Positions 56,567 through 64,000 of a stretch of DNA of 64,000 bases are shown here, one piece after another; the first letter of the stretch is position 1, and each line of letters begins with the position of its first letter. The notes beneath the pieces were generated by a model that worked only from the letters and a program-made list of their open reading frames with translations, was not told the DNA's origin and searched no databases. Source of the stretch: Acidovorax sp. YS12 (lineage in GTDB: Bacteria > Pseudomonadota > Gammaproteobacteria > Burkholderiales > Burkholderiaceae_C). Both the position numbers and the translations under genes were made by a program. The DNA lies in NCBI GenBank assembly GCA_021496925.1, contig CP053915.1, positions 806,001-870,000 of the forward strand. Direction: 5' to 3'.

Positions 56567-57334
56567 GTGACCCAACCCGCAGTCCGCCCCCACGTGTTCT
56601 TGCACGACCTGCACCTTGCCACGGCGCATGCCCTGGTAGCGCAGGTCGGCGGCGACATGCCCGCGCTGCCCAGCGAGCCCCCGGCGCAGTACCTGCAGGC
56701 CCTGATCGACGGGCTGTGCGAGCTGTCGCTCAAGGACCCGCTGACCGGGCTGGCCAACCGCCGCTACCTCTACGCCACGCTCGACCGCGAGATCGACCGC
56801 GTGACCCGCGCGGGCGACTCGGCCCTGCTGCTGATGCTGGACATCGACCACTTCAAGCAGATCAACGACGCCCACGGCCACCTGGCGGGCGACCTGGTGC
56901 TGCAGTCGGTGGCGCGCACGCTCAACGCCTGCGTGCGGCCCATGGACACCATCGCGCGCTATGGCGGCGAGGAATTCGCCATCGTGCTGCCTTCGTGCCA
57001 GGCCAATTTCGCCCGCGTGGTGGGCGAGCGCGTGCGCCGCGCCATCGAATCGACGCCTATCCGCATCTCCCCCGTCGAGCAGGTGCACATCACCGTGAGC
57101 ATCGGCGGCGCCTTCGCGCTGCAATGGATCCGCAGCACCAAGCAGCTGTGGGTGGAGCGCGCGGACCAGCAGCTGTACGTAGCCAAGCAGGCCGGGCGCA
57201 ACCGCCTGAGCATCGCGGACCAACCCGACAGCACCGTGAGCGCCGAAGAGAAGAATATGCTGTTCGCCCCCGTCTTCACCCCTTCAGGCTGGGGCGAACT
57301 GCCCCCGCTTGACCCCCCAGGTAGCGTCAGATGA
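56567..57334 (+). CDS. GGDEF-domain diguanylate cyclase
   Basis: About 255 residues from a GTG at 56567; the frame is also open to 56504. There is no membrane segment. The GGEEF active site is at about residues 133-137 (ARYGGEEFAIVLP), and the inhibitory I-site RxxD (RPMD) lies at the expected five-residue spacing. It should make c-di-GMP with product feedback. Its stop overlaps the next ATG (ATGA), so it is translationally coupled to a MinD/FlhG-like ATPase. Confidence 0.88.
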   Translation: MTQPAVRPHVFLHDLHLATAHALVAQVGGDMPALPSEPPAQYLQALIDGLCELSLKDPLTGLANRRYLYATLDREIDRVTRAGDSALLLMLDIDHFKQINDAHGHLAGDLVLQSVARTLNACVRPMDTIARYGGEEFAIVLPSCQANFARVVGERVRRAIESTPIRISPVEQVHITVSIGGAFALQWIRSTKQLWVERADQQLYVAKQAGRNRLSIADQPDSTVSAEEKNMLFAPVFTPSGWGELPPLDPPGSVR

Positions 57335-58179
57335 AAGCGACCGAGATGAGCGACGCACCATCCACCCCCTCCACCAACTCCGCGCAGGAGCCCCTGGCCC
57401 TGGGCACGGCGGCTGGCGCGCATGTCATTGCCGTCACCAGCGGCAAAGGCGGCGTCGGCAAAACCTTCATTTCCGCCAACCTGGCGGCGGCGTTGACGCG
57501 CCATGGCCTCAAGGTGCTGGTGCTCGACGCCGACCTGGGCCTAGCCAACCTCGACGTGGTGCTCAACCTGCACCCCAAGATCACGCTGCACGACGTGTTC
57601 ACGGGCCGCGCCTCGCTGGAGGAAGCGGTGATCGAGGCGCCCGGCGGCTTCTCCGTGCTGCTGGCCGGCTCGGGCATGGTCGAGTACTCGCGCCTCACGC
57701 CCGAGGTGCGCAACCAGTTCATCAACGTGCTGCAGACGCTCACGCCGCGCTTCGACGTGGTGCTGCTCGATACCGGCGCGGGCATTTCCGACGTGGTGCT
57801 GTTCTCCGTGTCGCTGGCCGCCGAGGTGCTGATCGTGGCCACGCCCGAGCCCACCTCGCTGACCGACGCCTACGCCGCCATCAAGGTGCTGGCCACGCAG
57901 CAAAAGCGCCAGCACCTGCGCCTGGTGGTCAACCAGGCAGCGCGCGCGGGCGACGGCCGCGCCATCACCAGCCAGCTGCAGCAGGTGCTCAACCGCTTCG
58001 TCACCACCGACTCGGGCCGCCCGGTACGGCTGCTGCACCTGGGCGACATTCCCGCCGACAACGCCGTGCGCGAGGCCGTGATGCGCCGCCAGTTGCTGCT
58101 GCAGGGCGCCCCGGGCAGCCCGGCTTCGCTGGCCGTGGCGCAGCTGGCCAACAAGATCCAGGCCACGCTGCTGAGCTGA
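57331..58179 (+). CDS. MinD/ParA-family ATPase (FlhG-like)
   Basis: 282 residues. Deviant Walker A SGKGGVGKTFISANLAAAL, switch I DADLGLANLDVVLNL and switch II VVLLDTGAGISD are those of the MinD/FlhG group, with a C-terminal short hydrophobic helix (ANKIQATLLS). FlhG proteins control flagellar number and placement and can interact with c-di-GMP signalling. The N-terminal DQAxxLR motif of FlhG, which contacts FlhF/FliA partners, is not visible, so the assignment is to the family, not the ortholog. It overlaps the diguanylate cyclase gene. Confidence 0.82.
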   Translation: MKATEMSDAPSTPSTNSAQEPLALGTAAGAHVIAVTSGKGGVGKTFISANLAAALTRHGLKVLVLDADLGLANLDVVLNLHPKITLHDVFTGRASLEEAVIEAPGGFSVLLAGSGMVEYSRLTPEVRNQFINVLQTLTPRFDVVLLDTGAGISDVVLFSVSLAAEVLIVATPEPTSLTDAYAAIKVLATQQKRQHLRLVVNQAARAGDGRAITSQLQQVLNRFVTTDSGRPVRLLHLGDIPADNAVREAVMRRQLLLQGAPGSPASLAVAQLANKIQATLLS

Positions 58180-58190
58180 CGAGCGCTCTC

Positions 58191-58238
58191 AAAAAAATAG
58201 CTGCCAGCGCTTTATTAACAAGGGCTGGCAGCTTTTTT
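58191..58238. terminator. Repeat-derived bidirectional terminator
   Basis: GCTGCCAGC (58200-58208) and GCTGGCAGC (58224-58232) form a perfect 9-bp stem flanked by A and T runs. It lies between the rightward MinD-like gene and the leftward pirin gene. The sequence TAGCTGCCAGCGCTT/AAGGGCTGGCAGC is a copy of the dispersed repeat. Confidence 0.8.
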
Positions 58239-58262
58239 ATGCCAAATCTCAGGACTTGAAAC

Positions 58263-59159
58263 TCAGGGCTTGAAGCGCCGTGGCGGCAAGGCAATCCACT
58301 CCGTCTCGCCCGGCACCTGGCCCATGGCCTGCGCCTCCCAGTCCTGCGCCGCCTGCACGATGCGCTCCTTGCGGCTGGAGACGAAGTTCCACCAGATGTG
58401 GCGCGGCCCGTCCAGCGGCGCGCCGCCGATCACCACCCAGCGCGCGGGCGCGGGCGCCCGCACCTGTGCGCCCTGCCCCGCGGGCAGCAGGCCCATGGTG
58501 CGCGCGGGCAAGGTCTGCGGCGCGCCATCCTCCAGCTGCAGTTCCAGATCGGCATCGACGCAGTACAGCGCCATCTCCGGTGCCAGCGCGGGCAGCGCCA
58601 GCGCCTCCCCAGCGGGCATGCGCACGTCGAGGTAGAGCGTCGGGCCCAGCGTCCGCACGGGCGAGGTCTGGCCCCAGGCCGTGCCCACCAGCACGCGCAC
58701 CTGCGCCGCACCCTGGCACAGTTCGGGAATGGCCTCGGCAGGCGTATGCACGAACGCGGGCGCCGCTTCCTCGTGCGCGCGCGGCAGCGCCACCCACAGC
58801 TGCAGGCCATGGTTGACGTAGCTGCGCTGCGCCAGCGCGGGCGGACGGCGCTCGGAATGCACGATGCCGCGCCCGGCCGTCATCCAGTTGACCGCCCCGG
58901 GCGCGATCTCCTGCAGCGAGCCCAGGCTGTCGCGGTGCAGGATCGCGCCCTCGAACAGGTACGTCACCGTGGCCAGGCCGATGTGCGGGTGCGGGCGCAC
59001 GTCGTGCTGGTCCTGCGGCTGCACCGTGACCGGACCGAAATGGTCGAAGAACACGAACGGCCCCACCGACTGGCGCTGCAGGGACGGCAGCAGGCGGCGC
59101 ACGGTGAAGCCGCCGCCCAGGTCCTTGGCATGGCCGCCGAGCTGCAGCACGGCGCTCAT
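58263..59159 (-). CDS. Pirin family protein
   Basis: 298 residues from the ATG at 59159. Double cupin fold. The first cupin has the metal ligands of the quercetinase/pirin group: RPHPHIGLATVTYLFEG (two His), and GRGIVHSERR (His and Glu). The second cupin starts around VRVLVGTAWGQ. Bacterial pirins bind iron and may oxidise flavonoids or regulate partner proteins. The stop overlaps no gene, but the start overlaps the OsmC-like stop by 4 bases, so the two form an operon. Confidence 0.9.
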   Translation of the reverse strand: MSAVLQLGGHAKDLGGGFTVRRLLPSLQRQSVGPFVFFDHFGPVTVQPQDQHDVRPHPHIGLATVTYLFEGAILHRDSLGSLQEIAPGAVNWMTAGRGIVHSERRPPALAQRSYVNHGLQLWVALPRAHEEAAPAFVHTPAEAIPELCQGAAQVRVLVGTAWGQTSPVRTLGPTLYLDVRMPAGEALALPALAPEMALYCVDADLELQLEDGAPQTLPARTMGLLPAGQGAQVRAPAPARWVVIGGAPLDGPRHIWWNFVSSRKERIVQAAQDWEAQAMGQVPGETEWIALPPRRFKP

Positions 59160-59563
59160 GGCTGGCGCAGCACCGTGGTGCTGATCTCGGTCGTCACCTG
59201 GGTCATGAGCTTGTGCACCGGGCACTTCTGCGCCACCGCCTCCAGTTCGGCCAGTTGCGCGTCGCTCAGATCGCCGCTGACCTCCAGGCGCGTGGCCAGG
59301 CGGTAGGTGCCGCTGCGCTCGGCCGAGGCATCGCGCTCCACCACGGTGTGCACATCCTCCACCGGCAGGCCCTTGCGGCGCGCGTACCACAGCAGCGTCA
59401 GCGCCTTGCAGGCGCCCAGGGCTGCGTCGTACAGGTCATGCGGGTTGGGGCCGCTGTCGTCGCCGCCCTCGGCGGCGGTGCCGTCCACGCGCAAGGCATG
59501 GCCGCGGATGGTCAGCGTCTGCGCCATGGGGGTGGCGCCGATGCGGTGCAATTCGATGGTCAT
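59156..59563 (-). CDS. OsmC family protein
   Basis: 135 residues from the ATG at 59563. The OsmC fold has two redox cysteines: the first in LGACKALTLLWYARRKG and the second in AQKCPVHKLMT. It most resembles the YhfA-type subgroup rather than the Ohr resistance proteins. It is a predicted thiol-dependent hydroperoxide reductase, but that role is not proved for this subgroup. It heads the operon with pirin. Confidence 0.9.
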   Translation of the reverse strand: MTIELHRIGATPMAQTLTIRGHALRVDGTAAEGGDDSGPNPHDLYDAALGACKALTLLWYARRKGLPVEDVHTVVERDASAERSGTYRLATRLEVSGDLSDAQLAELEAVAQKCPVHKLMTQVTTEISTTVLRQP

Positions 59564-59765
59564 GGGGTTTCCTCCTGCAAAAACGGCGGCGCCCGGCAGC
59601 CGCCTGCGCACACTGTAGCCGCAGCCTTCGAGCGGCGGGCGGCAAGGGCCATGCCCCGGGCCCGCGCATCCACACCATGATGCAACTGCGGCCCGGCCTG
59701 CCTTGGCGCGTGTAGAGTGGCAGGCTGCAACGCATCCCTTCATGCGCCCGACGAAAGGCCCCGGA

Positions 59766-60851
59766 ATGACCACACCCGCTTCCCACACCCCCACCCCGCC
59801 GCGCCCGCCGCGCCCGCCGGCGCGCCGCTTCGCCGTCATCGGTGCCGGCATGGCCGGCGTGGCCTGCGCGCGCACCCTCATGCAGGCGGGGCATGCCGTC
59901 AGCGTGTTCGAGCGCCAGGAGCACCCCGGCGGCCGCATGGCGACGCAGGAAACCCCTTTCGGCAGCTTCGACGCCGGTGCGCAGTACTTCACCGTGCGCG
60001 ACGCCCGCTTCGAGCGCGCCCTGCAGACCGTGAACGGCCTGTGCCGCCCCTGGAGCGCCACCAGCCTGCGCGTGCTCGACGCCACGGGGCAGATGGTGGC
60101 CGCCGCCCCCGCGCCCGAGCCGCACTGGGTGGCGCAGCCGGGCATGCAGTCGCTGCTGGCGGCGTGGGCCGAGCCCATCGCCCAGGCCGGCAGCCTGCAC
60201 ACCGACACCCAGGCCGTGCGCCTGGAGCGCGACCGCCTGCGCCCGCAGGGCTGGCAACTGGCCTGCGAGGCCAGCGACGGCAGCGCCGCCGTGCACGCGG
60301 GCTTCGACGCCGTGCTGCTGGCCCTGCCCGCCCCCAAGGCCCACGCCCTGCTGCAGTCCAGCGGCGTGGACAGCACGCTGCAGGCGCCGCTGCACGGCGT
60401 GACCATCGCCCCGTGCTGGACCCTGATGCTGGCCTACCCCCAGGCCGTGCAGCCCGGCCTGACCACCCTGGGCCCGCAGTGGAACGCCGCGCGCAGCACG
60501 CACCACCGCATTGCCTGGCTGGCGCGCGAATCGAGCAAGCCCGGGCGCGGTCAGATCGAGCGCTGGACCGTGCAGGCCAGCCCCGAGTGGTCGCAGGAGC
60601 ACTTCGACGACACGCCGCAGCGCGTGCAGGCCAAGCTGCAGCGGGCGTTTTCCGAGGTCACCGGCATCCATGCCGAGCCCGCGTGGAGCGACGTGCGCCG
60701 CTGGCGCCACGCCCGCACCCTCGCCCCGCTGGGCCGCAGCTACCTGTGGGACAGCGACACCGCCCTGGGCGCCTGCGGCGACTGGTGCCTGGGCCAGCGC
60801 GTCGAAGACGCCTTCATCTCAGGGCTGGAACTGGCCCTGGCCGTGGCTTGA
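59766..60851 (+). CDS. FAD-dependent oxidoreductase, renalase/amine-oxidase like
   Basis: 361 residues from the ATG at 59766. N-terminal Rossmann FAD motif FAVIGAGMAGVACARTL, then FERQEHPGGRMAT and the flavin contact near FDAGAQYFTVRD, as in renalase-type oxidases. The C-terminus keeps LGACGDWCLGQRVEDAFISG, the second FAD-contact segment. The substrate is unknown; related enzymes oxidise dihydropyridines or amines. Its stop overlaps the gluQ TTG start. Confidence 0.85.
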   Translation: MTTPASHTPTPPRPPRPPARRFAVIGAGMAGVACARTLMQAGHAVSVFERQEHPGGRMATQETPFGSFDAGAQYFTVRDARFERALQTVNGLCRPWSATSLRVLDATGQMVAAAPAPEPHWVAQPGMQSLLAAWAEPIAQAGSLHTDTQAVRLERDRLRPQGWQLACEASDGSAAVHAGFDAVLLALPAPKAHALLQSSGVDSTLQAPLHGVTIAPCWTLMLAYPQAVQPGLTTLGPQWNAARSTHHRIAWLARESSKPGRGQIERWTVQASPEWSQEHFDDTPQRVQAKLQRAFSEVTGIHAEPAWSDVRRWRHARTLAPLGRSYLWDSDTALGACGDWCLGQRVEDAFISGLELALAVA

Positions 60852-61819
60852 CGGCGCACGGCGGCTACACCGGCCGCTTCGCCCCCTCGCCCACCGGGCC
60901 GCTGCACGCGGGCTCCCTGGTGGCGGCGCTGGCCAGCTGGCTCGATGCGCGCACGCACGGCGGCCGCTGGCTGGTGCGCATCGAGGACGTGGACACGCCG
61001 CGCTGCGTGCCCGGCGCAGGCGAGCGCATCCTGGCGCAACTGGCCGCCTGCGGCCTGCACCCCGACGCGCCGCCGCTGTGGCAGTCGCAGCGCGGCGCGC
61101 ACTACCAGGCGGCGCTGGCGCGGCTGCAGGCCGCAGGCTGGGCCTACCCCTGCGCCTGCACGCGCAAGGAGATCGAGACCGCCTGGGCCGCCCAGGGCCT
61201 GGCGCATGAACGCCACGTGGAGCGCCCCTACCCCGGCACCTGCCGCGCGGGGCTGCGCGGGCGCAGTGCGCGCGCCTGGCGCTTCCACACCGCTACTTAT
61301 CAGAAAAAAGTGGCTCAAACCCTTACCCAGAAAGCGCAAGCAGCTCCCTTTTACATAGCAGATGACGACCTGCACTGGCACGACCGCCGGCTCGGCGCGC
61401 AGCGGCAGGACGTGGCGCGCAGCGTGGGCGACTTCGTGCTGCGCCGCGCCGACGGCCTCTGGGCCTACCAGCTGGCCGTGGTGGTGGACGATGCGCAGCA
61501 GGGCGTGACCCACGTCGTGCGCGGCGAAGACCTGGCGGACAACACCCCGCGCCAGATGCTGCTGCAGCACGCCCTGGGCGCGCCCGTGCCGCGCTACCTG
61601 CACACCCCGCTGGTGCGCACGGCCGATGGCGAAAAGCTCTCCAAGCAGCACGGCGCCCCGGCGCTGGCGCTGCACGCGCCGCAGGCACCGCTCACAGCCC
61701 TGGGCGCCGCCGCCCAGGCGCTGGGCCTGGCCCCGGCGCCGTCCGGCGCCGCGAACCTGAGCGATGCGCTCGCGCACTGGATTCGTGTGTGGGCAGATAT
61801 TTACAATCGGGCCCCGTGA
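60848..61819 (+). CDS. gluQ: Glutamyl-Q tRNA(Asp) synthetase
   Basis: 323 residues from a TTG at 60848 (TTGA overlap with the upstream stop). HIGH-like motif RFAPSPTGPLHAGSL, zinc-binding cysteines (CACTRKE and the later CRAG), and KMSKS-like EKLSKQHGAP are present. It charges glutamate onto queuosine of tRNA-Asp. Residues about 149-171 (ATYQKKVAQTLTQKAQAAPF region) are encoded by a copy of the dispersed repeat and look like an extra 20-residue insertion between RAWRFH and DDLHWHDRRL, which normally adjoin. The 3' end overlaps trmB. Confidence 0.92.
   Translation: MTAHGGYTGRFAPSPTGPLHAGSLVAALASWLDARTHGGRWLVRIEDVDTPRCVPGAGERILAQLAACGLHPDAPPLWQSQRGAHYQAALARLQAAGWAYPCACTRKEIETAWAAQGLAHERHVERPYPGTCRAGLRGRSARAWRFHTATYQKKVAQTLTQKAQAAPFYIADDDLHWHDRRLGAQRQDVARSVGDFVLRRADGLWAYQLAVVVDDAQQGVTHVVRGEDLADNTPRQMLLQHALGAPVPRYLHTPLVRTADGEKLSKQHGAPALALHAPQAPLTALGAAAQALGLAPAPSGAANLSDALAHWIRVWADIYNRAP
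61293..61360 (+). repeat. Dispersed repeat copy inside gluQ
   Basis: Read leftward it begins AGCTGCTTGCGCTTTC, then AAGGGTTTGAGCCAC and TTTTTT, agreeing with the copy at 43494-43538 at about 32 of 42 positions. It lies in frame and adds about 20 residues. Confidence 0.7.
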
Positions 61820-62607
61820 CTCCATCGTTTGCTTCCCCGGCCGCCTGCGGCCCCACGCTCCCCCAGGACACAGCGCCTGCGGGCCAGGCCCCTGCGGGCA
61901 TCCCCTACCCCAAGGCCATCAAGAGCTTCGTGCGCCGCGCCGGCCGCACCACCGCGGCGCAGGCCAAGGCCTTTGCCGACCAGGGGCCGCGCTTCCTGCT
62001 GCCCTACAGCGCCGCGCCGCTGGACGCCACGGCCGCGTTCGGGCGCCAAGCGCCGCTGGTCCTGGAGATCGGCTTCGGCATGGGCGAGGCCACGGCGCAC
62101 ATCGCGCGCGTGCGCCCCGGCGACAACTTCCTGTGCTGCGAAGTGCACGAGCCCGGCGTGGGCGCGCTGCTCAAGCGCATTGGCGAGCACGCCATCGGCA
62201 ACATCCGCATCCTGCAGCACGACGCCGTGGAGGTGCTCGACCACATGCTGCCGCCCGGCAGCCTGGATGGCGTGCACATCTTCTTCCCCGACCCCTGGCA
62301 CAAGAAGAAGCACAACAAGCGCCGCCTGATCCAGCCGCCGCTGGTGGCCAAGCTGGCGGCCCGGCTCAAGCCGGGCGGCTACCTGCACTGCGCCACCGAC
62401 TGGCAGCCCTACGCCGAGCAGATGCTGGAAGTGCTCGGCGGCGAGCCCCTGCTGGCCAACACCGCCGATGGCTACGCCCCCCAGCCCGCCTACCGCCCCC
62501 TGACCAAGTTCGAGAACCGCGGCCTGCGGCTCGGCCATGGCGTATGGGATCTGGTCTTCATCCGCCGCGACATCGAAGACAGCATTCCGCCCCCCGGGCT
62601 GACATGA
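61816..62607 (+). CDS. trmB: tRNA (guanine-N7)-methyltransferase TrmB
   Basis: 263 residues from the GTG at 61816, overlapping the gluQ stop (GTGA). SAM-binding motif VLEIGFGMGEATAHIA and the family signature PDPWHKKKHNKRR are present, with an acidic FPDPWH. It makes m7G46 in tRNA. Two tRNA-modification genes, gluQ and trmB, are thus coupled. An ATG at 61789, nine codons upstream inside gluQ, is less likely. The stop overlaps the next ATG. Confidence 0.93.
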   Translation: MTPSFASPAACGPTLPQDTAPAGQAPAGIPYPKAIKSFVRRAGRTTAAQAKAFADQGPRFLLPYSAAPLDATAAFGRQAPLVLEIGFGMGEATAHIARVRPGDNFLCCEVHEPGVGALLKRIGEHAIGNIRILQHDAVEVLDHMLPPGSLDGVHIFFPDPWHKKKHNKRRLIQPPLVAKLAARLKPGGYLHCATDWQPYAEQMLEVLGGEPLLANTADGYAPQPAYRPLTKFENRGLRLGHGVWDLVFIRRDIEDSIPPPGLT

Positions 62608-63650
62608 AAATGAGAAAACCCATTCTCCAGAACCTGGTGGAAATGACGGGCCTGCGCGACCACCTGCGGCTCGAATTGTCCGTGCTGTCCACGCTGCAGG
62701 CGCTGTCGGGCATCGTCGACATCCGGGCGCTGGAGCTGTTCACGCGCGAGGGCCAGACCTTCGTGCGGCCGCGCACCTGGCTGGAGCAGGGGCAGCTGCT
62801 GTCCAACGACGCGGAAGCGGCCCAGGATCCGCGCCGCGAGCCGCTGGAGCGCCACCCCGACCTGCAGGAGTGCATCGCCTCGCAAAGCGCCAGCGTGGTG
62901 CACGTGCCGCGGCGCGGGCGCTACGTGCTGTGGCTGCCGGTGTGGATGAACGACAAGGTCAGCACTTGCCTGGAGATCACCCAGTCGCGCGCCTTCTCGC
63001 AGCACCGCCTGGACGTGATCCTGGGCATTTTCCAGGTCTACAAGAACTACCAGAGCCTGCTGGACTACAGCGAGCGCGACGCGCTCACCGGCCTGTTCAA
63101 CCGCAAGACCTTCGACGAGCAGTTCGCGCGCCACGCGGCCTCCGCCGCCCTGCTGCAGGGCGCGGAGCCCGGCGCCTCCTGCGCCGACGATGAGTACGGG
63201 CCACGCCAGCAGTGGCTGGCGGTCGTCGATATCGACCACTTCAAGCAGGTCAACGACCGCTTCGGCCACCTGTACGGCGACGAGGTGCTGATCCTCATGG
63301 CCAACCTGCTGCGCAGCTCGTTCCGCAGCCACGACCGCATCTTCCGCTTCGGCGGCGAGGAATTCGTGGTGCTGCTGCGCAACGCCACGCTGGAGACGGC
63401 GCGCAAGGCGTTCGAGCGCTTCCGTGAAACCGTGCAGGCCCACACCTTCCCGCAGGTCGGCCACGTGTCGGTGAGCATCGGCTTCGTCGGCACCTCCACG
63501 GGCTCGCCGGTGGAAATCCTCGGCCAGGCCGACCAGGCCCTGTACTTCGCCAAGGAGCATGGCCGCAACCAGGTGCATTACTACGACGACCTGGTGGCCG
63601 CCGGCCACCTGCAGGCCAAGATGGCCCACGACGACGTCGAGCTTTTCTAG
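62604..63650 (+). CDS. GGDEF-domain diguanylate cyclase
   Basis: 348 residues from the ATG at 62604 (TGA of trmB overlaps). The N-terminal 150 residues form a GAF-like or unknown cytoplasmic sensory domain without membrane segments. The GGDEF domain has GGEEF at about residues 250-254 (FRFGGEEFVVLL), with an I-site RSHD before it. Active cyclase with feedback inhibition is predicted. It is the third c-di-GMP gene of the window and the end of the gluQ-trmB transcript. Confidence 0.9.
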   Translation: MKMRKPILQNLVEMTGLRDHLRLELSVLSTLQALSGIVDIRALELFTREGQTFVRPRTWLEQGQLLSNDAEAAQDPRREPLERHPDLQECIASQSASVVHVPRRGRYVLWLPVWMNDKVSTCLEITQSRAFSQHRLDVILGIFQVYKNYQSLLDYSERDALTGLFNRKTFDEQFARHAASAALLQGAEPGASCADDEYGPRQQWLAVVDIDHFKQVNDRFGHLYGDEVLILMANLLRSSFRSHDRIFRFGGEEFVVLLRNATLETARKAFERFRETVQAHTFPQVGHVSVSIGFVGTSTGSPVEILGQADQALYFAKEHGRNQVHYYDDLVAAGHLQAKMAHDDVELF

Positions 63651-63658
63651 CCCAATCG

Positions 63659-63703
63659 GCCTCCAGCCCTTATCCAGCAAGCGCTAGCAGCTCTCTTTTC
63701 AGG
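63659..63703. repeat. Dispersed palindromic repeat
   Basis: GCCTCCAGCCCTTATCCAG, CAAGCGCTAGCAGCTCTC, TTTTC. It lies in the gap between the diguanylate cyclase gene and alaS and resembles the copy at 21771. Confidence 0.8.
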
Positions 63704-63713
63704 AGCGTCGATA

Positions 63714-63744
63714 GAAAAAAGCCCGCCCTGGCGAGGGGCGGGCT
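63714..63744 (-). terminator. Intrinsic terminator of alaS
   Basis: Read leftward: AGCCCGCCC (63744-63736), a 7-base loop, GGGCGGGCT (63728-63720), followed by TTTTTT. It lies 25 bases after the alaS stop. Confidence 0.85.
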
Positions 63745-63768
63745 CGGTTGAGGGCGCAGCCGCGCGGC

Positions 63769-64000
63769 TTACAGGCGCTCGGCCACCCAGCCCTGCACCG
63801 CCGCCAGGGCCTGCGGCAGCGCTGCGGCATTGGTGCCGCCCGCCATGGCCATGTCGGGCTTGCCGCCGCCCTTGCCGCCAACCTGGCTGGCGACGAAGTT
63901 CACCAGCTCGCCGGCCTTGACCCGGCCCACGGCGTCGGACGTGACGCCCGCGGCCAGCTGCACCTTGTCGCCCTCGACGGCGGCCAGCACGATGGCGGCG
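63769..64000 (-). CDS. alaS: Alanyl-tRNA synthetase, C-terminal end (truncated by window)
   Basis: About 77 C-terminal residues remain. They show the DHHA1-type end of AlaRS: VGGKGGGKPDMAMAGGTN, the glycine-rich RNA-binding motif of the C-Ala domain, followed by ALAAVQGWVAERL. The catalytic and editing domains lie beyond the right edge. It reads leftward and ends before a good terminator. Confidence 0.9.
   Translation of the reverse strand, partial: AAIVLAAVEGDKVQLAAGVTSDAVGRVKAGELVNFVASQVGGKGGGKPDMAMAGGTNAAALPQALAAVQGWVAERL

Overview
The window is a very GC-rich, densely packed stretch of a betaproteobacterial chromosome. Gene content and protein style point to the family Comamonadaceae (Acidovorax, Alicycliphilus or Diaphorobacter-like). 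The reasons are a complete isc operon followed by dnaQ, a quinone-linked PyrD, two full branched-chain amino-acid-type ABC operons, abundant c-di-GMP enzymes, and a family of short palindromic repeats between genes. I assign about 62 protein genes, two tRNA genes, several terminators and operator-like sites, 14 copies of one small repeat, and one larger nested palindrome. I see no insertion sequence, phage or CRISPR array.

Layout. 0-9 kb: oligopeptidase A, a periplasmic glutaredoxin-like protein, rpiA, pyrD, a yqjD/yqjE/yqjK-like membrane operon, and a large MASE3-PAS-GGDEF-EAL protein. 9-18 kb, leftward: two identical tRNA-Val genes, dnaQ, the isc cluster (iscR-iscS-iscU-iscA-hscB-hscA-fdx) and uvrB. 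18-22 kb: an AraC regulator divergent from a crotonase, an aromatic/aspartate aminotransferase and a nucleotidyltransferase-like protein. 22-28 kb: livHMGF plus binding protein, facing an IclR regulator and an extradiol-type dioxygenase. 28-34 kb: a short CoA-transferase-family protein, a cold-shock/DUF1294 protein, a lipoprotein and a YgiQ radical SAM protein. 34-40 kb: a second liv operon (binding protein, H, M, G, F) ending in yigZ and a YjfB-like peptide. 40-45 kb: an M48 protease lipoprotein, an SH3 protein, a CHASE2 adenylate cyclase, an SMR transporter, a sirtuin and rlmB.

45-50 kb holds the most striking system: a DyP peroxidase whose C-terminus carries an encapsulin cargo peptide, followed 40 bases later by a family 1 encapsulin shell gene. 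It sits beside a leftward formaldehyde-detoxification operon (frmR, frmA, fghA). 50-54 kb: an ABC ATPase divergent from a TesA-like esterase, a DUF2189 membrane protein, a HigBA-like toxin-antitoxin pair and a cystathionine beta-lyase-like enzyme. 54-64 kb: a BON lipoprotein, a SulP transporter, a diguanylate cyclase overlapping a MinD/FlhG-like ATPase, pirin, an OsmC-like protein, an FAD oxidoreductase overlapping gluQ, trmB and a second diguanylate cyclase, and the 3' end of alaS.

Two non-coding observations deserve attention. One is an imperfect palindrome (about 35-45 nt, or about 80 nt as a double form) found at 14 places, three of them in frame inside conserved genes (hscA, ygiQ, gluQ). 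The other is a 268-bp element with 32-bp inverted ends and nested hairpins, lying between the binding-protein and permease genes of the second liv operon.
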